Shown: positions 26,180-32,468 of the stretch, one piece after another
Layout of the letters: each line of letters opens with the position of its first letter
How positions within the stretch are numbered: position 1 is the first letter of the stretch
DNA from: an uncultured Alistipes sp.
GTDB taxonomy: Bacteria > Bacteroidota > Bacteroidia > Bacteroidales > Rikenellaceae
Assembly (NCBI GenBank): GCA_944326855.1
Contig: CALVFO010000041.1
Location: 1-32,468, forward strand
Direction: 5' to 3'
DNA length: 32,468 bases
Notes under the pieces: model-generated
Told to the model about the DNA's origin: nothing
Seen by the model: the letters and a program-made list of their open reading frames with translations, nothing else
Database searches by the model: none
Position numbers and translations under genes: made by a program

Positions 26180-27502
26180 ATGAAAAAAACCGTATTGCTG
26201 ATTTGCGCCTCGCTGTTGGCCGTATCGGCGACCCAGGCCCAAAGCCTGGAAGAACGTTTCAAGAAACACCTCTACACCCTGGCCAGCGACGAATTCGCCG
26301 GACGGGAACCGGGAACCCATGGAGACACCCTGGCTGCCAATTACATCCGGGATTTTCTGGCCGGTCTGGACGGGGTCCAACTGTTAGCCAACAACGGATT
26401 GCAGGAATTTTCCTACCAGGCCTATCGGGAACTCGATGCCGCTCAGTGCGCCCTGAAAATCGGGAAACGCACCCTGAACTATGGTAAAGATTACCTGCCT
26501 TCGTTAAATTCGGCCACCGGCAATTTCCAGGGTGAAGTCGTCAATGTCGGGGAAGGCAAAGAAGACGACTATGTCGGGAAAGACGTCAAGGGGAAATTCG
26601 TTCTGGTACAACTCACCCCCCGCAGCTATACCGACGGGGCCGAACAACGTACCCGGGAAAGAATGGCTCTCAAAGCCGGTGCCGCCGGCATTCTGATGAC
26701 GGGCCAACCGCTGAGCAACCTGCCCGCCCGCTGGCCGACCGGTCCGATCGCCGTTTTCAAGGTAACCCCCCAAATCGCTAAAATGCTGGCCGGAAAGAGC
26801 GTCGAAGGAACGGTCACGGTCAACATGCTCACCGAACACACCTTTAACGTGGTGGCCAAAATCGCCGCTCCGAAGGCCAACAACCCGCAAGGAGATGTCA
26901 TGATTCTGGGCGCCCACTACGATCACATGGGTGTCGGTGAATACGAAGGCAAAACCAAGATCTATTACGGAGCCGATGACAATGCCTCCGGTACGGTTGG
27001 GGTAATGGAACTGGCCCGTGCGATCAGCCAGCGTCGTGCTTTCCTGAAGAAAGACGTTATCATCATTCTTTTCGGGGCCGAAGAACGCGGGCTGAAAGGA
27101 TCGAAACACTATGCCGCCAATCCCGTCGAACCACTCGATAAGGTCAAAGTGATGGTCAACATCGACATGATGGGTCGCATGGAAGGCAAAGGGTTGACCA
27201 TTCGCGGGATCGGCAGCGCGTATGAAGGCACCGACCTGTTCGCCAGCCTGCCCAACAACGACAAGCTGGATCTGATCTGGGAATTCCGCGGTACCGGTCC
27301 TACCGACTACACCCCGTTCTATCAGAAAGGCATTCCGGCCTTCTCGTTCGGCACCCGTCATCACGTGGACTATCACACCCCCGGTGACCGCGCCGATCGC
27401 ATCAACTACGAAGGGATGGTCATGACCTACAACTACATCGAAAACCTGATCAACCGCCTGGCATTCGAGCCGCTGAATCTGACCTACCGCAAGACCGAAT
27501 AG
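26180..27502 (+). CDS. Exported M28-family zinc aminopeptidase
   Basis: The 440-residue protein has a Sec signal (about 1-20, ending ATQA-Q). A PA-like insert domain around 115-225 (YVGKDVKGKFVLVQL, AGAAGILMTGQ) is followed by the M28 catalytic domain. Zinc ligands and the catalytic base are all visible: H246 (LGAHYDHMG), the D266/D267 pair (GADDNASG), E301/E302 (FGAEERGLKGS), D329 (NIDMMGR) and H399 (VDYHTPGD). The family removes N-terminal residues from peptides; this one should act in the periplasm or outside. It follows the DUF5606 gene by 10 bases and ends at a strong bidirectional terminator (27529-27569). Confidence 0.9.
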   Translation: MKKTVLLICASLLAVSATQAQSLEERFKKHLYTLASDEFAGREPGTHGDTLAANYIRDFLAGLDGVQLLANNGLQEFSYQAYRELDAAQCALKIGKRTLNYGKDYLPSLNSATGNFQGEVVNVGEGKEDDYVGKDVKGKFVLVQLTPRSYTDGAEQRTRERMALKAGAAGILMTGQPLSNLPARWPTGPIAVFKVTPQIAKMLAGKSVEGTVTVNMLTEHTFNVVAKIAAPKANNPQGDVMILGAHYDHMGVGEYEGKTKIYYGADDNASGTVGVMELARAISQRRAFLKKDVIIILFGAEERGLKGSKHYAANPVEPLDKVKVMVNIDMMGRMEGKGLTIRGIGSAYEGTDLFASLPNNDKLDLIWEFRGTGPTDYTPFYQKGIPAFSFGTRHHVDYHTPGDRADRINYEGMVMTYNYIENLINRLAFEPLNLTYRKTE

Positions 27503-27528
27503 TCCTTCGCAAGAGGTCCATACCCCAT

Positions 27529-27569
27529 AAAAACGACCCCGCAGTCTGTGAACTGCGGGGTCGTTTTTT
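27529..27569. terminator. Bidirectional intrinsic terminator between the M28 and yajC genes
   Basis: A 17-base-pair perfect stem (27529-27545 with 27552-27568) closes on a 6-base loop. It is flanked by A-run on the left and T-run on the right, so it can stop transcription from both convergent genes. Confidence 0.92.
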
Positions 27570-27586
27570 ACGGACTGACAAACAGA

Positions 27587-27916
27587 TTACTTACCCTGGC
27601 TGGCCAGATCCGAAGAATCTTTCATGACCATACTTTTATCCACACGAATGGTCACGTTATTGTCTACTTCCATCAGTACATACTGTTCTTTCACTTCTTT
27701 TACCGTTCCGTAGATACCGCCTGCGGTAACGATTTTCTGGCCTTTTTCCAACGCATTACGGAATTTCACCAGCTCTTTTTGTTTTTTCTGCTGAGGGCGG
27801 ATCATCAGGAAGTACATCACCCCGAAGATCAGCACCATCATGATCAAAAACTGAATGCTTCCGCCTCCCTGAGCCGGTGCCGGAGCAGCCTGAAGCATAA
27901 TGGTCATCAAATTCAT
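27587..27916 (-). CDS. yajC: Preprotein translocase accessory subunit YajC
   Basis: The 109-residue protein has a short Gln/Pro/Gly-rich N-terminus, one membrane helix (about 22-40: IQFLIMMVLIFGVMYFLMI) and the YajC signature RPQQKKQKEL directly after. A KIVTAGGIYGTVKEV segment in the cytoplasmic domain completes the family pattern. YajC associates with SecDF-SecYEG in the inner membrane. It is downstream of nusB and DUF1573 on the same strand but has its own consensus promoter in the 97-base gap (27946-27975). It ends convergent with the M28 gene at a shared terminator. Confidence 0.95.
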   Translation of the reverse strand: MNLMTIMLQAAPAPAQGGGSIQFLIMMVLIFGVMYFLMIRPQQKKQKELVKFRNALEKGQKIVTAGGIYGTVKEVKEQYVLMEVDNNVTIRVDKSMVMKDSSDLASQGK

Positions 27917-27945
27917 AATAGTCTCGGTTTATTGATTTAGTTTCG

Positions 27946-27975
27946 CAAAGTTAATATATTCCTACGATTGTGCAA
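27946..27975 (-). promoter_or_regulatory. Promoter of yajC
   Basis: TTG (27973-27975), 19 bases, TAACTTTG (27946-27953): a full match to the Bacteroidota consensus. It gives yajC independent expression, with a leader of about 24 bases. Confidence 0.75.
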
Positions 27976-28013
27976 GAACCGTACAAAAAGCCTTCGGTCC
28001 GTTCCCGGTTCTC

Positions 28014-28445
28014 TCAAATCACCTCTCCGAGCAACACCATCCGATAAGGTTCCGTGGACAGCGAAGTCGATACCGTAATATGTTTGAAAACAAATCCGCT
28101 GAAACCGCGGCTATCGAACGTAAAGGAAAAAGGGGACGTTTCGCCCGGCGCGATGGGCGTTTTCGGAAAATCGACCTGCGTGCAGCCGCAACTGGTTTTA
28201 ACCGTCAGGATCAACAACGGCTTCGAAGCATCATTACGCAACAGGAACTCCTGCTTCAGTTGTTCACCGGCATGGATCCGCCCCATATCCACCGTATCTA
28301 CCTGTCCCCCGGACAACGAACTATCCGACAAAGCGAGAATGGGACGCTGAGCCGTTTGAGAAGGTTCTTCCGCCGTCGTCGAACGGGAAGCCTCCCCGCA
28401 AGAGACCGCCAACAACATCCACAGTCCGCAACACCAGCCCTTCAT
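28014..28445 (-). CDS. DUF1573 lipoprotein
   Basis: The 143-residue protein has a short lipoprotein signal, MLLAVSC, with lipidated Cys at residue 16. The mature part is a DUF1573 domain (immunoglobulin-like/ASH fold): VDTVDMGRIHAGEQLKQEFLLRNDASKPLLILTVKTSCGCTQVDFPKTPIAPGETSPFSFTFDSRG, with the family's conserved SCGCT motif. Such proteins are abundant in Bacteroidota, usually outer-surface or periplasmic, function unknown. It starts 6 bases after the nusB stop and shares the nusB transcript; the nusB-DUF1573-yajC order recurs in the order Bacteroidales. Confidence 0.88.
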   Translation of the reverse strand: MKGWCCGLWMLLAVSCGEASRSTTAEEPSQTAQRPILALSDSSLSGGQVDTVDMGRIHAGEQLKQEFLLRNDASKPLLILTVKTSCGCTQVDFPKTPIAPGETSPFSFTFDSRGFSGFVFKHITVSTSLSTEPYRMVLLGEVI

Positions 28446-28451
28446 AGCGCC

Positions 28452-29396
28452 CTACTCTTCCAGCAAACCGCGTCCGCTTTTCTCCAAAAGCCCCTCTTTT
28501 CGGAACTCCTCGACGATTTTATCGAGGACCCCGTTGATAAAGACACTGCTGCTGGGTGTACTGTAGTATTTAGCGATCTCGATATACTCGTCCAAGGTAA
28601 CCTTGACCGGAATCGACGGAAAAGAAAGCAACTCGGTCATGGCCGTTGCCATGATCAGATTATCCATAAACGCAATACGATCCACATCCCAATTCTGGGT
28701 AAACTTGTCGATGTACTCGAAATACTTTTTCTGGTTGACCACCGTTCCCCGGAAAAGCTCCTTGACGAAACGTTCATCGTCTTCATTCTTGAATTTGGGC
28801 AGCAAAGGGAGTTCCTCCTGCGAAGCCTTCATGTCGTCCAGCGTACGCAACACCATAATATTGGCGAAATCCACATCATCGGCCCACATGATCGACTGCT
28901 CTTCCACCACCGTTTCCAACTCTTCGCTGGCATCGACCGTATTCAGGTAGAAATTCTGCACCAGTTTGACATCACTCTTGAACGAGCGTTTCTCCTCGGC
29001 CATATACGTCTGATAATAATCGCTGGCCACCATCTCCCGATAGAGCTTTTTGATCAATTCGGGATAGTTGGCCCACCCGAGTTTGTGGGACTCGAGATAG
29101 TCGCTCAATGTGTGGCTATTGCGAATGGCCGCGATCGCCCGATTTTCGATGAATTTGGTATTGGGATTGAGTTCCTCGGGAGTAGGCAGGTGTTTGCGTT
29201 TCCCCAGCTCGATGCGAGCCTCGGCCACATCGGCCACATCCACAATCAACCACAAGAGTTGATGATAGAGCTCGTAGGTCTTACCTATGCCGAACATCAG
29301 GTTCTTTTCAGAAGCGGCCAACGAATCGGATTCCGATTTAAAGTGCGCGTACAAGGCTTTGATCGCCTTAATTCTCAATAATCTTCGGCTTAGCAT
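28452..29396 (-). CDS. nusB: Transcription antitermination factor NusB
   Basis: The 314-residue protein starts MLSRRLLRIKAIKALYAHF, the NusB opening, and ends with the well-conserved ELLSFPSIPVKVTLDEYIEIAKYYSTPSSSVFINGVLDKIVEE (about 255-300). NusB binds the boxA of rRNA leaders with NusE to prevent premature termination. E. coli NusB has 139 residues; here a large helical insertion sits between the start and the canonical C-terminal half, which is normal in Bacteroidales. The ATG at 29396 is the family start; a longer open frame upstream crosses the promoter (29462-29492) and is rejected. Confidence 0.93.
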   Translation of the reverse strand: MLSRRLLRIKAIKALYAHFKSESDSLAASEKNLMFGIGKTYELYHQLLWLIVDVADVAEARIELGKRKHLPTPEELNPNTKFIENRAIAAIRNSHTLSDYLESHKLGWANYPELIKKLYREMVASDYYQTYMAEEKRSFKSDVKLVQNFYLNTVDASEELETVVEEQSIMWADDVDFANIMVLRTLDDMKASQEELPLLPKFKNEDDERFVKELFRGTVVNQKKYFEYIDKFTQNWDVDRIAFMDNLIMATAMTELLSFPSIPVKVTLDEYIEIAKYYSTPSSSVFINGVLDKIVEEFRKEGLLEKSGRGLLEE

Positions 29397-29461
29397 GTTC
29401 AGGAACTTATGAGACCCGCAGGCCCCGGGATATGAATATGTTATCGGCTTATAACGGTCGG

Positions 29462-29492
29462 CAAAGCTACATATTTTTTCGGGAACGGGAAA
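29462..29492 (-). promoter_or_regulatory. Promoter of nusB
   Basis: TAGCTTTG (29462-29469) with TTTC (29489-29492) exactly 19 bases upstream. Leader of about 60 bases. It is divergent from the BaiN-type gene's -7 box, about 42 bases away. Confidence 0.65.
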
Positions 29493-29510
29493 GAAACAGT
29501 GGCGTTTTTT

Positions 29511-29518
29511 TATCTTTG
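29511..29518 (+). promoter_or_regulatory. -7 box of the flavoprotein gene
   Basis: TATCTTTG lies only 11 bases before the ATG at 29530, so the mRNA would begin within about 5 bases of the start codon. No -33 box at the expected distance. Confidence 0.55.
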
Positions 29519-29529
29519 TGGGAAATTTC

Positions 29530-30789
29530 ATGCACGTGAGGTATTTCGATGTCATCGTAGTCGGCGCAGGTGCGGCCGGTGTCATGGCGGCCGGAGTGGC
29601 CGCCTCTGCAGGGAAAAACGTGCTGTTGTGCGAACGTATGGAAAAGCCCCAACGCAAAGTCCGCATCACCGGCAAAGGTCGCTGCAACCTCACCAACATG
29701 CGTTCCGAAACCGACTTCCTGGCTAAAATCCGCAGCGGGGCCGATTTTTTCCGTCCGGCATTCCAGGCTTTCGACAATCGGCAAACCGTCCGTTTCTTCG
29801 AAGAGATCGGCGTACCGCTGACCACCGAACGCGGCGAACGGGTATTTCCCGCCAGCGGCCGTGCCTGGGACATCGCAGAAGCCCATATCCGTTGGACCCG
29901 GCAACAAGGCGTACGCATCGAATGCCACAGCCGGGTACTGGGAATCCAAATCCGAAACGGAGCCGTCTACAGCGTCCTGGTCGAACAACAGGGCGGTTCC
30001 CGGGAAGAGATTGCCTGCGAGCGGGTCATCCTCTCTACCGGAGGAGCCTCCTACCCGGCCACCGGTTCTTCCGGAGACGGATACCGACTGGCTCACCGCC
30101 TGGGACACTCCATCGAAGCCATTCGCCCTTCCCTGACTCCTCTGGAAACATCGGAAGACATACGGTCGTTATGCGGCCTGAAACTCCGGAATGTCGAAAC
30201 CCAATTACGGATCGACTCTCAACCGGTCGCCTCCGAGTTCGGCGAGGTGGAGTTTTTCCGCGACTACCTCGGAGGAGCGGTCATCCTGCGTCTGAGTCGC
30301 CAAGCCGTAGACGCTTTGATCGAAGGACACCGGGTCGATTTGGAGATCGATCTGAAACCGGCGTTGACCCCCGAAAAACTTCAGGCACGTATCGAACGGG
30401 AAATCGAAACACTCGGAGCCGCAGCTACGGCGCGGACTTTGGCCGGAAAATTACTGCCTTCCACCCTGGCCGTTTGGGGGTTGCATAAAGCCGGTATCGA
30501 TCCTACCCTTCCCCTGCAACGATTTTCGACCCGGGATCAAGAAAAACTGATCCGACAACTGAAAAAATTCCGTTTCCCGGTATCCGATTACCGTCCCTTC
30601 CCGGAAGCCATTGTCACGGCCGGAGGTATCCGAACCGACCAGGTCGACCCCCAGACATTGCAATCCCGACTGGTGCGTGGTTTGTATTTTGCCGGCGAAG
30701 TACTGGACATCGATGCCGACACCGGAGGATACAACCTGCAAATTGCTTATTCGACCGGTCATCTGGCCGGAGAATTAAAAGACAGATAG
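29530..30789 (+). CDS. BaiN/HI0933-family NAD(P)/FAD-dependent oxidoreductase
   Basis: The 419-residue flavoprotein has an N-terminal FAD-binding Rossmann motif DVIVVGAGAAGVMAAGVAA followed by the family signature KVRITGKGRCNLTN. ILSTGGASYPATGSSGDGYRLAHRLGHSI, an insert domain (about 190-340), and the closing AIVTAGGIRTDQVDPQTLQSRLVRGLYFAGEVLDIDADTGGYNLQIAYSTGHLAG complete it. BaiN was described as a bile-acid C-ring dehydrogenase in gut bacteria, but most of this large family is uncharacterised, so no substrate is claimed. The ATG at 29530 (MHVRYFD) sits 11 bases from the -7 box, implying a nearly leaderless mRNA. A methyltransferase-like gene follows after 2 bases. Confidence 0.9.
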   Translation: MHVRYFDVIVVGAGAAGVMAAGVAASAGKNVLLCERMEKPQRKVRITGKGRCNLTNMRSETDFLAKIRSGADFFRPAFQAFDNRQTVRFFEEIGVPLTTERGERVFPASGRAWDIAEAHIRWTRQQGVRIECHSRVLGIQIRNGAVYSVLVEQQGGSREEIACERVILSTGGASYPATGSSGDGYRLAHRLGHSIEAIRPSLTPLETSEDIRSLCGLKLRNVETQLRIDSQPVASEFGEVEFFRDYLGGAVILRLSRQAVDALIEGHRVDLEIDLKPALTPEKLQARIEREIETLGAAATARTLAGKLLPSTLAVWGLHKAGIDPTLPLQRFSTRDQEKLIRQLKKFRFPVSDYRPFPEAIVTAGGIRTDQVDPQTLQSRLVRGLYFAGEVLDIDADTGGYNLQIAYSTGHLAGELKDR

Positions 30790-30791
30790 CC

Positions 30792-31334
30792 ATGTTTCAA
30801 GGTATCTCGAAACCCATTTCAAAAGTCTATTTCGGCGTCCGTTCACGCATCCATTTACGCCATTTCCGGGGACGAAGCATCCATTCTCCCTTTATGTACG
30901 GCATGGTGCGTAACGTATTCATGCGGAACCGAATCGAAGGCTCCGACCGACAACTCTACGAACGTCTCCGCATGGCAGGCGTCAAAGAAAGTACCGCTGT
31001 CATGCTCCAAAACATGCAAACATACAGCAACCTGACACAATTCGAACTGACAGCATCCACCGATGGTCCGCAGGAGCATGAGGAACTTTCTTCTTCCGAA
31101 AGACGACTGCGGGTGATGTTACCGGGAGTTCCGCCCCGTACCCTGATGGAGGCGGCCCACGAAGCCTCGATCCGCCAAGATACGTTGGTCATTCTGGCTC
31201 CGCACCTGACTCGCCGAGGACGGGAAGTCGCCCAATCCATCCGTCATCGATATCCTTGTGTAAGCGTCGATCGGGGCAATCTGATGATCTACATTTTCGA
31301 CACCAAACTTCAGCCCCAACACTATCGCATTTGA
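30792..31334 (+). CDS. Shortened methyltransferase-like protein lacking the SAM-binding core
   Basis: The 180-residue product begins with HLRHFRGRSIHSPFMYGMVRNVF (about 22-44), resembling the start of a Bacteroidota class I methyltransferase family with a GHGIHSPF-type opening. Its end (VSVDRGNLMIYIFDTKLQPQHYRI) resembles that family's C-terminal strand (D-x-F-R-x-G-L-V-F-F-R-K-E-Q-K-P-Q-H-F). What is missing is the glycine-rich SAM-binding motif: the central part (about 55-130) is short and has only LTQFELTASTDG. It therefore looks like a degraded or repurposed relative about 60 residues shorter than normal. It is coupled to the flavoprotein gene (2-base gap) and followed by an adenosyltransferase gene 18 bases on. 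The assignment rests on memory of the family. Confidence 0.6.
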   Translation: MFQGISKPISKVYFGVRSRIHLRHFRGRSIHSPFMYGMVRNVFMRNRIEGSDRQLYERLRMAGVKESTAVMLQNMQTYSNLTQFELTASTDGPQEHEELSSSERRLRVMLPGVPPRTLMEAAHEASIRQDTLVILAPHLTRRGREVAQSIRHRYPCVSVDRGNLMIYIFDTKLQPQHYRI

Positions 31335-31352
31335 ACCCCTAAAAATATCGCC

Positions 31353-31913
31353 ATGAAAATATACACGAAAACCGGAGACCGAGGCACGACCCAACTGATC
31401 GGCGGTCGCCGCGTTTCTAAAAACCACCCTCGCATCGAGGCTTACGGTACGGTGGATGAGATGATGGCTCAGGTTGCCTATCTGCGCGACAACCTGCCAA
31501 CCGACAAAGAGGAAATCAACGAATTTCATCAGGATTTGCTCCGCATTCTGGACGATCTGATGCGTTTGTCCTCATACTTGGCCGCTGAGGATAGCGCCGC
31601 CAAGAAACTACCCGCTTTCGATGCTTCCCACGTGCAATTTCTGGAAGGACGCATTGACGCCATTCAGGCAACCCTCGTTCCGATTACCCGATTCACCTTA
31701 CCCGGGGGACATCCGTTGGTTTCACTGGCCAATATCGCCCGGACGGTATGCCGTCGTTGTGAACGCAGAATCATCGATCTACAAGAGAGTTGTGAAATCA
31801 ATCCGTATGTAGGCGAATACATCAATCGGCTCTCAGACTACTTTTATGTAGCGGGACGAAAATTCACGGATGAATTTCACGTAAAAGAAATACTCTGGGA
31901 GTACAATTCATAA
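31353..31913 (+). CDS. PduO-type cob(I)alamin adenosyltransferase
   Basis: The 186-residue protein transfers the adenosyl group of ATP to corrinoid cobalt, making adenosylcobalamin. The PduO/EutT-type signature is intact: KIYTKTGDRGTTQLIGGRRVSKNHPRIEAYGTVDEM (about 2-37), including the ATP-binding TGDxG and the RIEAYGTVDE helix. It is followed by FTLPGGHPLVSLANIARTVCRRCERRI (about 113-139) and INRLSDYFYVAGR. Length is normal. It follows the methyltransferase-like gene by 18 bases and probably belongs to its transcript. There is no B12 riboswitch or biosynthetic gene nearby. Confidence 0.93.
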   Translation: MKIYTKTGDRGTTQLIGGRRVSKNHPRIEAYGTVDEMMAQVAYLRDNLPTDKEEINEFHQDLLRILDDLMRLSSYLAAEDSAAKKLPAFDASHVQFLEGRIDAIQATLVPITRFTLPGGHPLVSLANIARTVCRRCERRIIDLQESCEINPYVGEYINRLSDYFYVAGRKFTDEFHVKEILWEYNS

Positions 31914-31922
31914 AAAAATTTA

Positions 31923-31930
31923 TATTTTTG
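31923..31930 (+). promoter_or_regulatory. -7 box of the DUF2795 gene
   Basis: TATTTTTG is a full -7 match 49 bases before ATG 31979. It immediately follows the adenosyltransferase stop, giving the small gene its own promoter. Confidence 0.55.
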
Positions 31931-31978
31931 CACTTCATATAGGGATATATAGGTTAAACTGCTAAAAAACAAATTACT

Positions 31979-32200
31979 ATGTATTGGACCTTAGAGTTAG
32001 CTTCAAAGTTGGAGGACGCACCCTGGCCTGCGACCAAAGACGAACTGATTGATTATGCCACTCGTTCTGGAGCCCCGCTTGAGGTCATCGAAAACCTGGA
32101 GGAAATCGAGGACGAAGGCGAAATTTACGAAAGCATCGAAGACATTTGGCCGGACTATCCAAGCAAAGACGACTTTTTCTTCAACGAGGAAGAATATTAA
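31979..32200 (+). CDS. DUF2795 family small protein
   Basis: The 73-residue acidic protein begins MYWTLELASKLEDAPWPATKDELIDYATRSGAPLEVIENLEEI, matching the DUF2795 core (short helical domain in which a K/R-DELI-Y-A segment is conserved). It ends with a strongly acidic tail, EDIWPDYPSKDDFFFNEEEY. Its function is unknown to me. The gene has its own -7 box and a terminator hairpin at 32228-32262. It is the last gene before the putative mobile element edge. Confidence 0.85.
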   Translation: MYWTLELASKLEDAPWPATKDELIDYATRSGAPLEVIENLEEIEDEGEIYESIEDIWPDYPSKDDFFFNEEEY

Positions 32201-32227
32201 TGCGTTTTTAAGCGCGGAATAATTATT

Positions 32228-32262
32228 AAATCCCTGTTAATCAGATAGATTGGCAGGGATTT
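32228..32262 (+). terminator. Terminator of the DUF2795 gene
   Basis: A 15-base-pair stem (32228-32242 with 32248-32262, two G-T pairs) with loop AGATA, followed by GATTTGTTT. It marks the end of the chromosomal gene. Confidence 0.7.
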
Positions 32263-32264
32263 GA

Positions 32265-32362
32265 TTTGTTTGGACAACAGCGTCTGACCGTCTCAGATGG
32301 TGCAGTTTATTTGGACAAAATACGTTTTTCGGAGAAAAAATCGGGATTTGTTTGGACAAAAT
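32265..32362 (+). repeat. Three direct repeats of TTTGTTTGGACAA at exact 41-base period
   Basis: Copies begin at 32265 (TTTGTTTGGACAA), 32306 (TTTATTTGGACAAAAT) and 32347 (TTTGTTTGGACAAAAT), each exactly 41 bases apart (about four helical turns). They lie between a terminator and a recombinase start codon. The spacing puts all copies on one face of the helix, as expected for cooperative protein binding, for example arm-type sites of an integrase or a regulator array. Confidence 0.75.
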
Positions 32363-32373
32363 TCATTACCTTT

Positions 32374-32406
32374 ACAGAGGTTTGTGAGTATTACCGCAAC
32401 CTCTGT
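32374..32406. repeat. Inverted repeat ACAGAGGTT / AACCTCTGT before the recombinase
   Basis: 9-base arms at 32374-32382 and 32398-32406 with a 15-base spacer. A near -7 box (TACCTTTA, 32367-32374) overlaps the left arm, so the arms lie at the start of the recombinase transcript. Either an operator or a leader hairpin. Confidence 0.55.
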
Positions 32407-32430
32407 TCTTTAATTTCAAACATCTCCAGT

Positions 32431-32468
32431 ATGGGACGACCGAAACGACTATATCCATTGGGACGCTA
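32431..32468 (+). CDS. Probable tyrosine recombinase/integrase, first 12 codons (runs off window)
   Basis: The start codon at 32431 opens MGRPKRLYPLGR, cut by the window edge. This opening resembles that of Bacteroidales site-specific (tyrosine) integrases, whose N-termini often read RPKRLYPLG(K/R)YR. With only 12 residues, the assignment rests on that resemblance and on context: repeats at 41-base period and an inverted repeat just upstream. It would be the first gene of an integrated element entering from the right. A DNA-binding protein of another type cannot be excluded. Confidence 0.45.
   Translation, partial: MGRPKRLYPLGR

Noticed and set aside
28080-29381. 433-residue open frame on the plus strand
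   Set aside because: Antisense to nusB and DUF1573, both supported by family motifs.
29397-29918. N-terminal extension of nusB
   Set aside because: Crosses the nusB promoter and overlaps the flavoprotein gene antisense; NusB proteins start at MLSRR-like sequence.

Overview
The window comes from a Bacteroidota chromosome, most likely order Bacteroidales. The evidence is repeated matches to the Bacteroidota promoter consensus (-33 TTTG, about 19 bases, -7 TAnnTTTG), a 314-residue NusB about twice the usual length, a ThrA-type aspartokinase/homoserine dehydrogenase fusion, a nusB-DUF1573-yajC cluster and DUF5606/DUF2795 small proteins. Base composition is moderate (about 50-53% GC by eye). I cannot name the genus. 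No rRNA, tRNA or CRISPR array was recognised.

Layout. 1-8543: the start of a TetR regulator, two AraC-family regulators, and a three-gene RND efflux operon (membrane-fusion lipoprotein, RND pump, TolC-like outer-membrane channel). The second AraC gene is divergent from the pump operon and is its likely regulator. 8593-14487: small metabolic and accessory genes: a fructosamine kinase/GNAT pair, a DUF2461 protein, an AT-rich ankyrin-repeat protein that looks foreign, an orphan sugar-type binding lipoprotein, a second GNAT and a membrane polyferredoxin. 14510-14757: a gene-free stretch that appears to hold a complete small noncoding RNA unit on the minus strand, with promoter, structured body of about 210 nt and intrinsic terminator. 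14947-18870: an MBL-fold hydrolase, a SAM methyltransferase, and an XRE-cupin regulator upstream of an acyl-CoA synthetase-like ligase.

19045-25531: amino-acid biosynthesis, with proC-proB-proA (proline from glutamate), a lipocalin, and thrA (aspartate family) on the opposite strand. 25732-27502: a DUF5606 protein and an exported M28 zinc peptidase, closed by a near-perfect bidirectional terminator. 27587-29396 (minus): nusB, a DUF1573 lipoprotein and yajC, the last with its own consensus promoter. 29530-32200: a BaiN/HI0933-type flavoprotein, a shrunken methyltransferase-like protein, a PduO-type cobalamin adenosyltransferase and a DUF2795 protein.

32228-32468: beyond the DUF2795 terminator the character changes. 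Three copies of a TTTGTTTGGACAA-type repeat lie at an exact 41-base period, followed by an inverted repeat and the first 12 codons of what looks like a Bacteroidales tyrosine recombinase. This is probably the left edge of an integrated mobile element.

The strongest candidates for something undescribed are the noncoding RNA at 14510-14720 and the 41-base repeat array at the right edge. The AraC-linked direct repeats (556-585) and the degenerate methyltransferase relic (30792-31334) are also worth a look.
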